Source: Actinacidiphila rubida
GTDB lineage: Bacteria; Actinomycetota; Actinomycetes; Streptomycetales; Streptomycetaceae
Reading direction: 5' to 3'
Assembly: GCF_900110255.1 (NCBI RefSeq)
Contig: NZ_FODD01000020.1
Coordinates: forward strand, 108,756 to 172,755
Length of the DNA stretch: 64,000 nucleotides
The notes under the pieces are model-generated. The model was not told where the DNA came from and did not search any database. It was given only the letters and a program-made list of their open reading frames with translations. A program made the position numbers and the translations under genes. Positions 39,612 to 50,180 of this stretch are shown one piece after another (the stretch's first letter is position 1; every line of letters starts with the position of its first letter).

Positions 39612-40214
39612 ATGAGCGCCGAGTCGACAGGACTGCGTGCCCGCATCCGCTACGGCCGCCTGACGTTCCGCCACTGGCGGTGGGGCCGCCCGTTCTGGGC
39701 GGGCCTGCTGACCATCGTGGCCGGTGTGCCGATCGCCTATTTCCCGTACGCGAACCTCAGCATCGGCCAGTTGACCGTGCGGATGGCGACCACCGCGGGC
39801 TCCGGCTCGCTGATCATCGGCGTCCTGCTGTTCGTGCTCGGCCTGACCATGTGGTTCCAGTCCGCGGTACGGATCTTCGCCGGTGTGGCGGCCATCCTGC
39901 TCTCGCTCGTCTCACTCGTGATCTCGAACTTCGGCGGCTTCCTGGTGGGCTTCCTGTGCGCGCTGCTCGGCGGCGCGCTGGCCGTCTCCTGGGCGGCGGG
40001 CACCCCGGCCACCGACGAGCCCGGCGAGAAGGCGGAGCGCCCCGACGGCCTGCCCGACGCGGGCGGAGACGGCTTCGAGCCCGTCCCGGGACTGACCGAC
40101 GCGCCGGCCGTCCCCGCCCAGGCGGGCGACCCGTTCGCGCGGCCCGAGCCGGTGCCCACGGGCGCGGGTGGCGACGACGACACCATCGAGAAGGGGAGGC
40201 ACCGTGCTGGGTGA
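39612..40214 (+). CDS. DUF6114 membrane protein
   Basis: 200 aa. After a basic N-terminus (RYGRLTFRHWRWGRPFW) come four transmembrane helices (residues ~25-125), then a 75-residue acidic/Pro tail in the cytoplasm. DUF6114 proteins are coded beside DUF6230 in Streptomyces. The start ATG has AGGGAG 9 nt upstream. Its last 11 nt overlap the next gene. Function unknown; it is probably the membrane base of the trio. Confidence 0.82.
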   Translation: MSAESTGLRARIRYGRLTFRHWRWGRPFWAGLLTIVAGVPIAYFPYANLSIGQLTVRMATTAGSGSLIIGVLLFVLGLTMWFQSAVRIFAGVAAILLSLVSLVISNFGGFLVGFLCALLGGALAVSWAAGTPATDEPGEKAERPDGLPDAGGDGFEPVPGLTDAPAVPAQAGDPFARPEPVPTGAGGDDDTIEKGRHRAG

Positions 40215-41484
40215 TGCCGCTCAGCCGGCCGAGAGCGACGGGTCCCGCAACAGAGCGACCTCGGGCCCGCGCCACGCGGCCCCGCGCAAGTCACTGCTGA
40301 CCAAGCTGCACGTGCCCGCCGGCAAGGCGGTGGCGCTCGCCGCGATGCCCACCGCCGTCCTGATGGGCATGGGCTTCACGCCGCACTTCGCGCAGGCCGA
40401 CGAGATGCCCAAGACCCCGTTCAAGCCGGGTCCGTGCGTCAGCCAGCCGGACACCCCGTCCCCGGACGCGACGTCCACGGCCAAGGACGGCACGAAGGCG
40501 ACGGCGAAGAAGGCGCAGCCGAAGACCTCGGCGACCGCCACGCCGAAGCCGAGCGCGTCGCCGAGCCCGTCGGCGAGCGCCCCGGCCAAGACACCGACGA
40601 AGAGCACCGCGACGACGGCGCCCACCGCCCCGGCCGCACCCAAGGCCCCGGCGGCCCCGACGGCGACCACCAACCCGCTGGACCCGCTGGGCCTGGGCAA
40701 CCTGCTGGGCGGACTGCTCGGCACCAGCCCCAAACCGTCGACAGCGCCAGCGACAGCGACGCCGTCGCCGTCACCGACGGCCACCACGGCCACGCCGAAG
40801 CCGTCGGCGAGCCCGAGCGCCACGACGTCCGCGCCCGCCGCGGACGACAGCGGCCTCGCGGGCACCGTCAAGAAGGTCGTGGGCGGGACCACGAACACGC
40901 TCCAGAAGGCCACCAAGGGCCTGACGGACACCGCCAAGGCTCCTCTGTCCGGCAGTACCGCCAAGTCCGGTACGACGCCGCTGGACGGCTCTCAGGGCTA
41001 CCCGTGCCCGACGTACGACGCCAAGGCGCTCGCGAACGCCACGACCGAGGGCGGCATACCCCTGCTGCCGGACGCGCCGTTCACGCTGAAGACCACCAAG
41101 CTGACGCTGCACGGCCTGAACTACGACGGCATCGTGCAGGTCCGCACGTGGAGCGGCCAGGTCAAGGACGTCCTGAAGTTCACGGCCACCGGGATCGACA
41201 TCAAGGACCTGTGGCAGATCGTGGACGCCCCCGGCGGCGGCCACACCTGGGTCAAGAGCGCGCCCGGCTCGACCTCGACGTTCAAGAACGGCACGGTCAC
41301 GCTGTACACCGAGTCGCTCAGCGGCAACCTGCTGGGGCTGATCCCGGTCACCTTCACCCCGAAGGCGCCGCCGCCGCTGACCCTGCCGGAGCTCTTCTTC
41401 ACCAACGCCACGGTGGTCAACGCCGGCCAGTTCGGCGGGGATCTGCACGTCCCCGGCATGCAGGTGCTGCCCGGTCAGCCCTGA
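40204..41484 (+). CDS. Pro/Thr/Ala-rich secreted protein with beta-rich C-terminal domain
   Basis: 426 aa. The basic N-terminus is followed by a signal-like hydrophobic stretch (VALAAMPTAVLMGMGFTPHFAQA, ~residues 40-62). A long low-complexity T/P/A/K linker (~80-270) leads to a ~150-residue domain (YPCPTYDAKALANATTEGG ... LHVPGMQVLP) that resembles the DUF6230 fold in repeated 'L-x-N-L-Y' strands. The start is GTG 40204 with GGGGAGG 4 nt upstream, inside the DUF6114 gene. It ends before a bidirectional terminator. Function unknown; the linker would let the domain reach through the wall. Confidence 0.75.
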   Translation: MLGDAAQPAESDGSRNRATSGPRHAAPRKSLLTKLHVPAGKAVALAAMPTAVLMGMGFTPHFAQADEMPKTPFKPGPCVSQPDTPSPDATSTAKDGTKATAKKAQPKTSATATPKPSASPSPSASAPAKTPTKSTATTAPTAPAAPKAPAAPTATTNPLDPLGLGNLLGGLLGTSPKPSTAPATATPSPSPTATTATPKPSASPSATTSAPAADDSGLAGTVKKVVGGTTNTLQKATKGLTDTAKAPLSGSTAKSGTTPLDGSQGYPCPTYDAKALANATTEGGIPLLPDAPFTLKTTKLTLHGLNYDGIVQVRTWSGQVKDVLKFTATGIDIKDLWQIVDAPGGGHTWVKSAPGSTSTFKNGTVTLYTESLSGNLLGLIPVTFTPKAPPPLTLPELFFTNATVVNAGQFGGDLHVPGMQVLPGQP

Positions 41485-41542
41485 CCGCGGCCCCGCACCC
41501 GCCTGACGGCGCGGCAGCCCCACGGCGAGACGGTCGAAAAGG

Positions 41543-41590
41543 CGCCGCGCGGCCCGTGCCCCCTTCCCCGGGGGCGCGGACCGCGCGGCG
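41543..41590. terminator. Bidirectional terminator
   Basis: CGCCGCGCGG / CCGCGCGGCG outer stem with an inner GCCCCC/GGGGGC stem; GAAAA on the left gives a T-run for the minus-strand pyk. Between convergent genes. Confidence 0.8.
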
Positions 41591-41619
41591 TTCTGCTGCG
41601 TGCGCGCGGGCGCCGGCGG

Positions 41620-43047
41620 TCAGTTGCTGACGTCGCCGAGGTGGTGCACACGCACCAGGTTCGTGGTGCCGGGCACGCCGGGGGGCGAGCCGGCGGTGAT
41701 GATGACGGTGTCGCCGCGGCCGTAGTCGGAGAGCTTCAGCATCTCCTGGTCGACCTGCTGCACCATCGCGTCGGTGGTCTCGACGTGCTCCATCACCAGC
41801 GCCTCCACGCCCCACGTCAGCGCGAGCTGGTTGCGGGTCGAGGGGTCGGTGGTGAACGCCAGGATCGGCGCCGGGACCCGGTAGCGGGCCAGACGGCGGG
41901 CGGTGTCACCGGACTTGGTGAAGGCCACCAGCGACTTGGCGTCCAGGAAGTCGGCGAGCTCGGCGGCCGCGCGGGCCACCGCGCCGCCCTGGGTGCGCGG
42001 CTTCTTGCCGGGCGCCAGCGGCTCCAGGCCGCGGCGCAGCAGTTCCTTCTCGGCCGCCTCGACGATGCGGGACATCGTCTTGACCGTCTCCACCGGGTAC
42101 TTGCCGACGGAGGACTCCGCGGACAGCATCACCGCGTCCGCGCCGTCCAGGATCGCGTTGGCCACGTCGGAGGCCTCGGCGCGGGTGGGACGGGAGTTGG
42201 TGATCATCGACTCCATCATCTGGGTCGCCACGATCACCGGCTTGGCGTTGCGCCGGCACATCTCGACCAAACGCTTCTGCACCAGCGGGACCTGCTCCAG
42301 CGGGTACTCCACCGCGAGGTCGCCGCGGGCCACCATCACGGCGTCGAACGCCATGACGACGTCCTCCATGTTGTGCACCGCCTGCGGCTTCTCCACCTTG
42401 GCGATGACCGGGACCCGGCGGCCCTCCTCGTCCATCACGCGGTGCACGTCGCGGACGTCCTTGGCGTCGCGGACGAAGGACAGCGCCACCATGTCGGCGC
42501 CCATCCGCAGCGCGAAGCGCAGGTCGTCGATGTCCTTCGCGGACAGCGCCGGGACGTTCACCGCGGCACCGGGCAGGTTGATGCCCTTGTGGTCGGAGAC
42601 CACGCCGCCCTCGACCACCAGGCAGCGCACCCGCGGGCCGTCCACCTCGATGACCCGCAGCGCCACGTTGCCGTCGTTGATCAGGATCGGGTCGCCCGTG
42701 GAGACGTCGCCGGGCAGGCCCTTGTAGGTGGTGCCGCACTCGTTCTTGTCGCCCGGCACGTCCTCGGTGGTGATGGTGAACTCGTCGCCCGCGACCAGTT
42801 CCACCGGACCGTCGGCGAACTTCGCCAGACGGATCTTCGGGCCCTGCAGGTCGGCGAGGACGCCCACGGCGCGGCCGGTCTCCGCCGACACCTTGCGGAC
42901 GCGCTGATAGCGGTCCTCGTGCTCGGCGTGACTGCCGTGGCTGAAATTGAAGCGGGCCACGTTCATGCCTGCCTCGACCAGCGTCTTCAGCTGGTCGTAG
43001 GAGTCGACGGCGGGGCCCAGGGTACAGACGATCTTGGCTCGGCGCAT
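41620..43047 (-). CDS. pyk: Pyruvate kinase
   Basis: 475 aa. It converts PEP and ADP to pyruvate and ATP. Opening MRRAKIVCTLGPA, then AGMNVARFNFSHG, the signature IAKVEKPQAV with catalytic Lys, MVARGDLAVE, TQMMESM, NAILDGADAVMLSAESSVGKYP; C-domain with SLVAFTKSGDTARR (effector site region) and GVPGTTNLVRVH at the end. I start at ATG 43045-43047 because upstream codons lack conservation. A TAGGAT -10 box is 7 nt before it (leaderless type). It lies 112 nt downstream of ackA. Confidence 0.96.
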   Translation of the reverse strand: MRRAKIVCTLGPAVDSYDQLKTLVEAGMNVARFNFSHGSHAEHEDRYQRVRKVSAETGRAVGVLADLQGPKIRLAKFADGPVELVAGDEFTITTEDVPGDKNECGTTYKGLPGDVSTGDPILINDGNVALRVIEVDGPRVRCLVVEGGVVSDHKGINLPGAAVNVPALSAKDIDDLRFALRMGADMVALSFVRDAKDVRDVHRVMDEEGRRVPVIAKVEKPQAVHNMEDVVMAFDAVMVARGDLAVEYPLEQVPLVQKRLVEMCRRNAKPVIVATQMMESMITNSRPTRAEASDVANAILDGADAVMLSAESSVGKYPVETVKTMSRIVEAAEKELLRRGLEPLAPGKKPRTQGGAVARAAAELADFLDAKSLVAFTKSGDTARRLARYRVPAPILAFTTDPSTRNQLALTWGVEALVMEHVETTDAMVQQVDQEMLKLSDYGRGDTVIITAGSPPGVPGTTNLVRVHHLGDVSN

Positions 43048-43054
43048 GGGCGCT

Positions 43055-43087
43055 ATCCTATCGGTTTGTTCCGCTCCGGAATATTCC
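43055..43087 (-). promoter_or_regulatory. pyk promoter with palindrome GGAATATTCC
   Basis: -10 TAGGAT at 43055-43060 (minus strand), 7 nt before the ATG. The palindrome GGAATATTCC at 43078-43087 falls where the -35 box should be; the -35 is otherwise poor. This suggests an activator or repressor site. Confidence 0.45.
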
Positions 43088-43159
43088 TGGGCTACGGGGT
43101 CGTGAGGGGGCCAACCGCCTCGCCCTGGTGCGGTCCTCCTGCTGTCCATGCTCCTGCGG

Positions 43160-44319
<1,160 letters not shown>

Positions 44320-44323
<4 letters not shown>

Positions 44324-46398
44324 GCGTCCCCCTGGGCCTGGATCGCGGTGATCGCGACCGTGTTGACGATGTCCTGGACCAGCGCGCCGCGCGACAGGTC
44401 GTTGACCGGCTTGCGCAGGCCCTGCAGGACCGGGCCGACGGCGACCGCGCCCGCGGAGCGCTGCACCGCCTTGTAGGTGTTGTTGCCGGTGTTGAGGTCG
44501 GGGAAGATCAGCACCGTCGCCTGGCCGGCGACCGCGGAGCCGGGCAGCTTGGTCGCCGCCACCACCGGCGAGACCGCCGCGTCGTACTGGATCGGCCCCT
44601 CCACCAGCAGGTCCGGGCGCTGCCCGCGGACCAGTTCGGTCGCGGTCCGCACCTTGTCGACGTCCGCGCCGCTGCCCGAGGTGCCGGTGGAGTACGACAG
44701 CATCGCCACCCGCGGCTCGACGCCGAAGCGCGCCGCCGTCGCCGACGCCTGGATCGCGATGTCGGCCAGCTGCTCGGCGTTCGGGTCCGGGTTGACCGCG
44801 CAGTCGCCGTAGACCAGCACCCGGTCGGCCAGGCACATGAAGAACACCGAGGACACGATGACCGCGCCGGGCCGGGTCTTGATGATCTCGAAGGCCGGCC
44901 GGATGGTGGCGGCGGTGGAGTGCACCGCGCCCGAGACCATGCCGTCGGCCAGGCCCTCCTGCACCATCAGCGTCCCGAAGTACGAGACGTCCGCGACCAC
45001 GTCGTAGGCCAGCTCGTACGAGACGCCCTTGTGCGCGCGCAGGTCCGCGTAGCGGGCGGCGAACCGGTCCCGCAGCGGCGAGGTCTGCGGATCGACGATC
45101 TCCAGCCCCGAGGTGTCCAGGTCGATGCCCAGGTCGCCGGCCCGCTTGCGGACCGCGCCCTCCTCGCCGAGCAGCGTCAGGTCGCAGACCCCGCGGCGCA
45201 GCAGCACCTCGGCCGCCCGCAGGATGCGCTCCTCGGTGCCCTCCGGCAGCACGATCCGGCGCCGGTCGGCGCGGGCCCGCTCCAGCAGGGCGTGCTCGAA
45301 CATCATCGGGGTGACCCGCTCGGAGCGGGCCACCGACAGCCGCTCGGTCAGCTCGGCGGTGTCCACGTGCGTCTCGAACAGGCCCAGCGCCCGCTCGGCC
45401 TTGCGCGGGGTGCCCGCGCCGAGCTTGCCGTCCAGCCGGAACAGCTCGGTCGCGGTCGGGAACGAGCCCGACGGCACCGCGAGCACCGGCGTGCCCGGCG
45501 CCAGCCGGGTCGCCAGCGCCAGCACGTCGGAGCCCGGCCGCTCGTCCAGGGTCAGCAGCACCCCGGCGATCGGCGGGGTGCCGGCCGAGTGCGCGGCGAG
45601 CGAGCCGATGATCAGGTCCGCCCGGTCGCCGGGCGTCACCACCACGCAGCCCGGCGTCAGCTTGGACAGGAACGTCGGCAGCATCGCGCCGCCGATCACG
45701 AAGTCCAGCGCGTCCCGGGACAGGCCCGCGTCGTCGCCGAGCAGCACCTCGGCGCCGAGCGCCTCCGCGATCTGCCGGACCGTCGGCGCGGCCAGCGCCG
45801 GATCGTCGGGCAGCACGTACACCGGCACCGGCACGGTCCGCCGCAGCTGCGCCGCCGCGGCCGCCGCCGTGTCGGGGGCCACCCGGTTGGCGACCATGCC
45901 GATCACGTCGCAGCCCAGGTTGGTGTAGGCGTGCAGGGCGTTGCGGACCTCGGCGACCACCGCGTCCGCGCTCTGGTCGCGGCCGCCGATCACCGCGATC
46001 ACCGAGGCGTTGCACTCGTTCGCCAGCCGGGCGTTGACGCCCAGCTCGGCCGGCAGGTTGGTGTCGGCGAAGTCCGAGCCGAGGATCAGCACGGTCTCGT
46101 ACTCCTCGGCGACCCGCAGGTAGCCCTCGACCAGCCGGGCGGTCAGCGCGCCCTGGCCCTCCTCGGCCTGCAGCTCGGCGGCCTCGGCGTATCCCATGCC
46201 GAACACCGTCGCCGGGTCCTGGGTGAGCCGGTAGCGGCTGCGCAGCAGCTCGAAGATGCGGTCCGGGGTGTCGTGCACCAGCGGCCGGTAGATCCCGACC
46301 CGGTCGACCTGGCGGGTGAGCAGCTCCATCACCCCCAGCTCCACCACCTGGCGGCCGTCTCCCCGGCCGACCCCCGTGACGTAGACGCTGCGCGTCAC
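44320..46398 (-). CDS. pta: Phosphate acetyltransferase (long form)
   Basis: 692 aa. It converts acetyl-CoA and phosphate to acetyl phosphate. N-terminal P-loop/BioD-like domain (VYVTGVGRGDGRQVVELGV; here the Walker lysine region is degenerate), DRTGG domain in the middle, and C-terminal PTA_PTB catalytic domain from about residue 370 (FEHALLERARADRRRIVLPEGTEERI; SYSTGTSGSGADVDKV; GPIQYDAAV; IFPDLNTGNNTYK), with long runs shown only in part. The start is GTG 46396-46398 with GGGAG upstream; start confidence moderate. First gene of pta-ackA, divergent from the dehydrogenase at 46759. Confidence 0.94.
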
Positions 46399-46758
46399 CC
46401 CTGCACTCCCGTCCTGTGTCGTCCGCCGCGGCTGCCCGCGGGGCGGCCGCATCCGCCCGGCCTCCCGCTCGCCCCGTGCGCGCCCCCGCGGTCACCCGCG
46501 CGCACCCACGACGCTAGCGCCCCCGCCCTGACGGCGCCCGCCGGGGCGGCGGCGCGGGGGACCCGGCGGGGGAGCCGTGACGGGGGCCGGAACGGGGTTC
46601 GGTGCGTGGGCCGGCACGGGGAGGGTGCGGGACGGGTGCGGGCCCCGCGCGGCCCGGCGCGCGCGGGTGCGGGCGCCGTCCGCGCTCCGGGTGCGGGGTC
46701 CCCGTCTTCCCCGCACAGTGCACGTAGGGTGAACACAGCGGACAAGGAGGGCGATGCG
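46399..46758. promoter_or_regulatory. Divergent pta / dehydrogenase promoter region
   Basis: 360 bp, very GC-rich. TAGCGT on the minus strand at 46511-46516 could be the pta -10. TAGGGT at 46725-46730 on the plus strand could be the -10 of the dehydrogenase, giving a short leader of about 22 nt. I see no gene and no clear dyad. Confidence 0.4.
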
Positions 46759-47757
46759 GTGGAAATCCTCGCGACCGGCGTGCAGCGCGACGAGCGGCCC
46801 CTGCTGGAGCGGGCCTTCGCGCCCCGCCACGACGTCCGCTGCCTCGAGACGTTCCTGACCGCCGACACCCTGCCGCTGGCCGCCGGCTACGAGGCCGTGT
46901 GCACCAGCGTCAACGCGGTGCTGGACGCGCCCGTCCTGGAGGGCCTGGTGCGCGGCGGTACCCGGCTGATCACCCAGCGCTCCACCGGCTACAACAACAT
47001 CGACCTGGACCACGCCGAGCGGCTCGGGCTGACCGTGGCGCGGGTGGCCGAGTACTCCCCGTACGCGGTCGCGGAGTTCGCCTGGACGCTGGCGTCCGCG
47101 CTCAACCGGCGCATCGTGCGGGCCGCGAGCCGCACCCGGGACTTCGACTTCCGGCTCGACGGGCTGCTCGGCCGGGACTTCCACGGCCGCACCGTCGGCG
47201 TGATCGGCACCGGCCGGATCGGCACCGCGCTGACCGCCGTCGCCCGCGGCTACGGCATGCGGCTGCTGGGCTGGGACATCTCCGTGAACCCGGAGTGCAC
47301 CGAGATGGGCATGGAGTACGTCGAACTGGACCGGCTGTGCCGCGAGGCCGACGTGATCAGCCTGCACGTCCCGCTGGCGCCCTCGACCCACCATCTGATC
47401 GGTGCCCGGCGGCTGGCGGACATGAAGGACGACGTCCTGCTGATCAACACCAGCCGCGGCGCCCTGATCGACTCCACGGCGCTGGTGGACACGCTGCGCG
47501 AGGGCCGGCTCGGCGGCGTCGGCCTCGACGTGTACGAGGAGGAGGCCGGCGTCTTCTTCTACGACAAGTCGCTGGAGGTGATGACGGACGACGTCCTGGC
47601 CCGGCTGATGACCTTCACCAACGTGCTGGTCACCTCGCACCAGGCGTACTACACGGTGGACGCGGTCGAGCAGATCGTCGCCGCCACCGTCCGGAATGTG
47701 GACGACTATCTCGCCGGGCGGATCACGGAGTGCACGCTGGTGCCGAAGTCGCCCTGA
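46759..47757 (+). CDS. D-lactate-type 2-hydroxyacid dehydrogenase
   Basis: 332 aa of the D-isomer NAD-dependent family. Substrate-side ITQRSTGYNNIDLDHA, Rossmann VIGTGRIG, catalytic Arg in INTSRGALID, Glu after DVYEEE, and His in VTSHQAYYT. The sequence is close to LdhA-type fermentative D-lactate dehydrogenases (reduces pyruvate to D-lactate). The start is GTG 46759 with AAGGAGGG 7 nt upstream. It is next to pta-ackA and pfkA, so it fits overflow metabolism when oxygen is short (inference). Confidence 0.9.
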   Translation: MEILATGVQRDERPLLERAFAPRHDVRCLETFLTADTLPLAAGYEAVCTSVNAVLDAPVLEGLVRGGTRLITQRSTGYNNIDLDHAERLGLTVARVAEYSPYAVAEFAWTLASALNRRIVRAASRTRDFDFRLDGLLGRDFHGRTVGVIGTGRIGTALTAVARGYGMRLLGWDISVNPECTEMGMEYVELDRLCREADVISLHVPLAPSTHHLIGARRLADMKDDVLLINTSRGALIDSTALVDTLREGRLGGVGLDVYEEEAGVFFYDKSLEVMTDDVLARLMTFTNVLVTSHQAYYTVDAVEQIVAATVRNVDDYLAGRITECTLVPKSP

Positions 47758-47829
47758 CCGGCTGTCCGGTCCCAGGGCCCGCCCGACCGTTCATCCCGGG
47801 TTTTCACGGATCTCTGGAGACGAAGTCCC

Positions 47830-48855
47830 ATGCGCATCGGAGTCCTCACCGCCGGCGGCGACTGCCCTGGCCTCAACGCTGTCATCCGGTCCGTCGTGCA
47901 CCGCGCGCTGACCGGTCACGGGGACGAGGTGATCGGCTTCGAGGACGGCTTCGTCGGCCTGCTCGAGGGCCGGTTCCGGCCGCTGGACCTCAACTCGGTG
48001 AGCGGCATCCTGGCCCGGGGCGGCACCGTCCTCGGCTCGGCCCGGCTGGAGCGTGCCCGGCTGCGCGAGGCCGCCGACAACGCGCAGGACCTCTCCGCGC
48101 AGTACGGCCTCGACGTGCTGATCCCGATCGGCGGCGAGGGCACGCTGACCGCCGCCCGGATGCTGTCCGAGGCCGGGATGCCGGTGGTCGGGGTGCCCAA
48201 GACCATCGACAACGACATCAACGGCACCGACCGCACCTTCGGCTTCGACACCGCGGTCACGGTGGCCACCGAGGCCATCGACCGGCTGAAGACCACCGCG
48301 GAGTCCCACCAGCGGGTCATGGTCGTCGAGGTGATGGGCCGGCACGCCGGCTGGATCGCGCTGGAGGCGGGCATGGCCGGCGGCGCCCACGCGATCTGCG
48401 TGCCCGAGCGGCCCTTCGACCCGGCGGACCTGGTGTCCGTGGTCGAGGAGCGGTTCGCCCGCGGCAAGAAGTTCGCGGTGATCTGCGTGGCCGAGGGCGC
48501 CCACCCGGCGAAGGACACCATGGACTACGGGGTCGGCGAGATCGACAAGTACGGCCACGAGCGGTTCGCCGGCATCGGCACCACCCTCGCCCGCGAACTG
48601 GAGGCCCGGATGGGCAAGGAGGCCCGCCCGGTCATCCTCGGCCACGTCCAGCGGGGTGGCGTCCCCACCGCCTACGACCGGGTGCTGGCCACCCGCTTCG
48701 GCTGGCACGCCGTGGAGGCCGCCCACAAGGGCGCGTTCGGGCACATGACCGCACTGCACGGCACCCGCGTCGCGATGGTGCCGCTGGCCGACGCGGTCAC
48801 CCACCTCAAGACCGTCCCCGAGGACCGCATGGAGGAGGCGGAGTCGGTCTTCTGA
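47830..48855 (+). CDS. pfkA: 6-phosphofructokinase
   Basis: 341 aa. It phosphorylates fructose 6-phosphate. MRIGVLTAGGDCPGLNAVIR at the start, IPIGGEGTL (Gly at the position that decides ATP, where PPi enzymes have Asp; the usual GGDG is GGEG here), VPKTIDNDINGTD with the catalytic Asp, EVMGRHAGWIAL, and LGHVQRGGVPTAYDR. This is the actinobacterial group III form. GGAG lies 11 nt before the ATG. It is 72 nt downstream of the dehydrogenase and ends with a strong terminator. Confidence 0.95.
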   Translation: MRIGVLTAGGDCPGLNAVIRSVVHRALTGHGDEVIGFEDGFVGLLEGRFRPLDLNSVSGILARGGTVLGSARLERARLREAADNAQDLSAQYGLDVLIPIGGEGTLTAARMLSEAGMPVVGVPKTIDNDINGTDRTFGFDTAVTVATEAIDRLKTTAESHQRVMVVEVMGRHAGWIALEAGMAGGAHAICVPERPFDPADLVSVVEERFARGKKFAVICVAEGAHPAKDTMDYGVGEIDKYGHERFAGIGTTLARELEARMGKEARPVILGHVQRGGVPTAYDRVLATRFGWHAVEAAHKGAFGHMTALHGTRVAMVPLADAVTHLKTVPEDRMEEAESVF

Positions 48856-48877
48856 CGCGCTCCGCCGCCCCTGGGGA

Positions 48878-48907
48878 GGACCGTCCGGCCGGCGCGCCGG
48901 ACGGTCC
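48878..48907. terminator. Bidirectional terminator between pfkA and the chitinase gene
   Basis: GGACCGTCCGG, 8-nt loop, CCGGACGGTCC, 11-bp perfect stem between convergent genes. Confidence 0.8.
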
Positions 48908-48917
48908 GGTCCCCGGC

Positions 48918-49958
48918 TCAGCCGGTGTAGGCCGCCAGCGCCTTGGTGAAGTCGTACGTGCCCTGGCTGATGCCGCTGCAGGTGTCGCCCGCGGACTCGC
49001 CCGAGCCGCACGCGCGGTCGCGGTTGAGCGCCCAGAAGGACACCCGCGCGAGGTGGTGCGACTGGGCGTACGCGATGATCGACCGGAAGTTCGCCAGCGA
49101 GACGGTCTCGCCCGCGCTGTCCGTCCTGCCGTTCATCGACGACAGGCCCACCTTGCGGTACGCGGCGTCGGAGGACAGGTGGTAGGCACTGGCCACCGCG
49201 TTCTTCAGGCCGTCCACCGCGGTCTTCGTGGTGGCCAGCATGTCCGTCGACCCCTGGTCGTAGTCGAAGGGCATGACGGCCCACGCGTCGATGTCCAGCC
49301 CGGCCGCCGCGCCCTTCTTGATCAGGTCCTTGCCGTCCGCGTCCGGGCCGGTCGGGGTGGTGCCGAAGGTCAGGTAGATCTTCAGCGACGTGTTGTTCGC
49401 CCGGATCGTCCTGAGTGCGTCGACGACGCGCTGCCGCACCGTGGACGAACTGACCTCGCCCGCCTCGATGTCGATGTCGATCGACTTCAACTGGTAGGCG
49501 TTGATCACCTTCTGGTACGCGCCGGCCAGCGCGGAGGCCGAACTGCACTTCTGGCCTAGCTTGTTGCCGCTGTAGCCGCCGAACGAGACGGTGACGTCGC
49601 CGCCGGCGGCGCGGATCTTGCCGATGGTGGACTGGTCGGTGCCGCCCGTCAGCGCGCGCGAGCCGTCCCACTTGGGGTTGCAGCCGCCGTCGGACAGGAC
49701 GAACGCCATCGTGAACTGCTTGATGCCGGTGGCCGACATGACCGACGTCGCCGACGGCGGGTTGCCCCAGCCGAGGTAGAGGTACGGCGCGGCGATGCCG
49801 CTGGGCAGGGAAGTGGCCTGCGGCTGGGCGGCGCCGGCGGTGGCCGCCGGGTTCGCCGCGTGAGCCGCGCCGGTGGCAGCGAGGGCGGCGGCCGCGGCCA
49901 GGCCGCTGGCGGCGGCGACGGCGATCGTGCGGCCGCGGGTGCCGGTGAACAGGCGCAT
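48918..49958 (-). CDS. Secreted GH18 chitinase-like glycosidase
   Basis: 346 aa. Sec signal: MRLFTGTRGRTIAVAAASGL, hydrophobic core and AHA cleavage site near residue 34. The GH18 barrel follows: YLYLGWGNPP, VTVSFGGYSG, and the catalytic DxxDxDxE as SIDIDIEAGE with Glu165 as proton donor, then WAVMPFDYDQG and VSFWALNRDR. It is a short chitinase/ENGase form without a carbohydrate-binding domain. The start ATG has AAGGAG 8 nt upstream. The dyad at 50071 lies in its upstream region, divergent from a surface-protein gene. Confidence 0.9.
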   Translation of the reverse strand: MRLFTGTRGRTIAVAAASGLAAAAALAATGAAHAANPAATAGAAQPQATSLPSGIAAPYLYLGWGNPPSATSVMSATGIKQFTMAFVLSDGGCNPKWDGSRALTGGTDQSTIGKIRAAGGDVTVSFGGYSGNKLGQKCSSASALAGAYQKVINAYQLKSIDIDIEAGEVSSSTVRQRVVDALRTIRANNTSLKIYLTFGTTPTGPDADGKDLIKKGAAAGLDIDAWAVMPFDYDQGSTDMLATTKTAVDGLKNAVASAYHLSSDAAYRKVGLSSMNGRTDSAGETVSLANFRSIIAYAQSHHLARVSFWALNRDRACGSGESAGDTCSGISQGTYDFTKALAAYTG

Positions 49959-50070
49959 GTGGGGGACTCCTTGCCGTAGGGGGAGGGGGACAGGAGCGGA
50001 ACACACCGCCCCCGGAGGGGCGTGGCCGGAACGCTAGTGGCCTCCGACCGGGCCCGGCAAGGGGTTGGTT

Positions 50071-50083
50071 AGGAAAGTTTCCT
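50071..50083. promoter_or_regulatory. Palindrome AGGAAAGTTTCCT
   Basis: Perfect 13-nt dyad (AGGAAA-G-TTTCCT) within TTAGGAAAGTTTCCTGTT, 112 nt upstream of the chitinase start in the 313-bp divergent gap. I recall this motif in front of secreted hydrolase genes of Streptomyces, but cannot cite it. Confidence 0.55.
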
Positions 50084-50180
50084 GTTGACTTCCACGTCCG
50101 GCGGAGACGATTCCCTGACACGACGGTCACAGGGCCGTGGCGCGCGGAACGACAACCAGCACCCCGGGTGGCGGGTCCAA

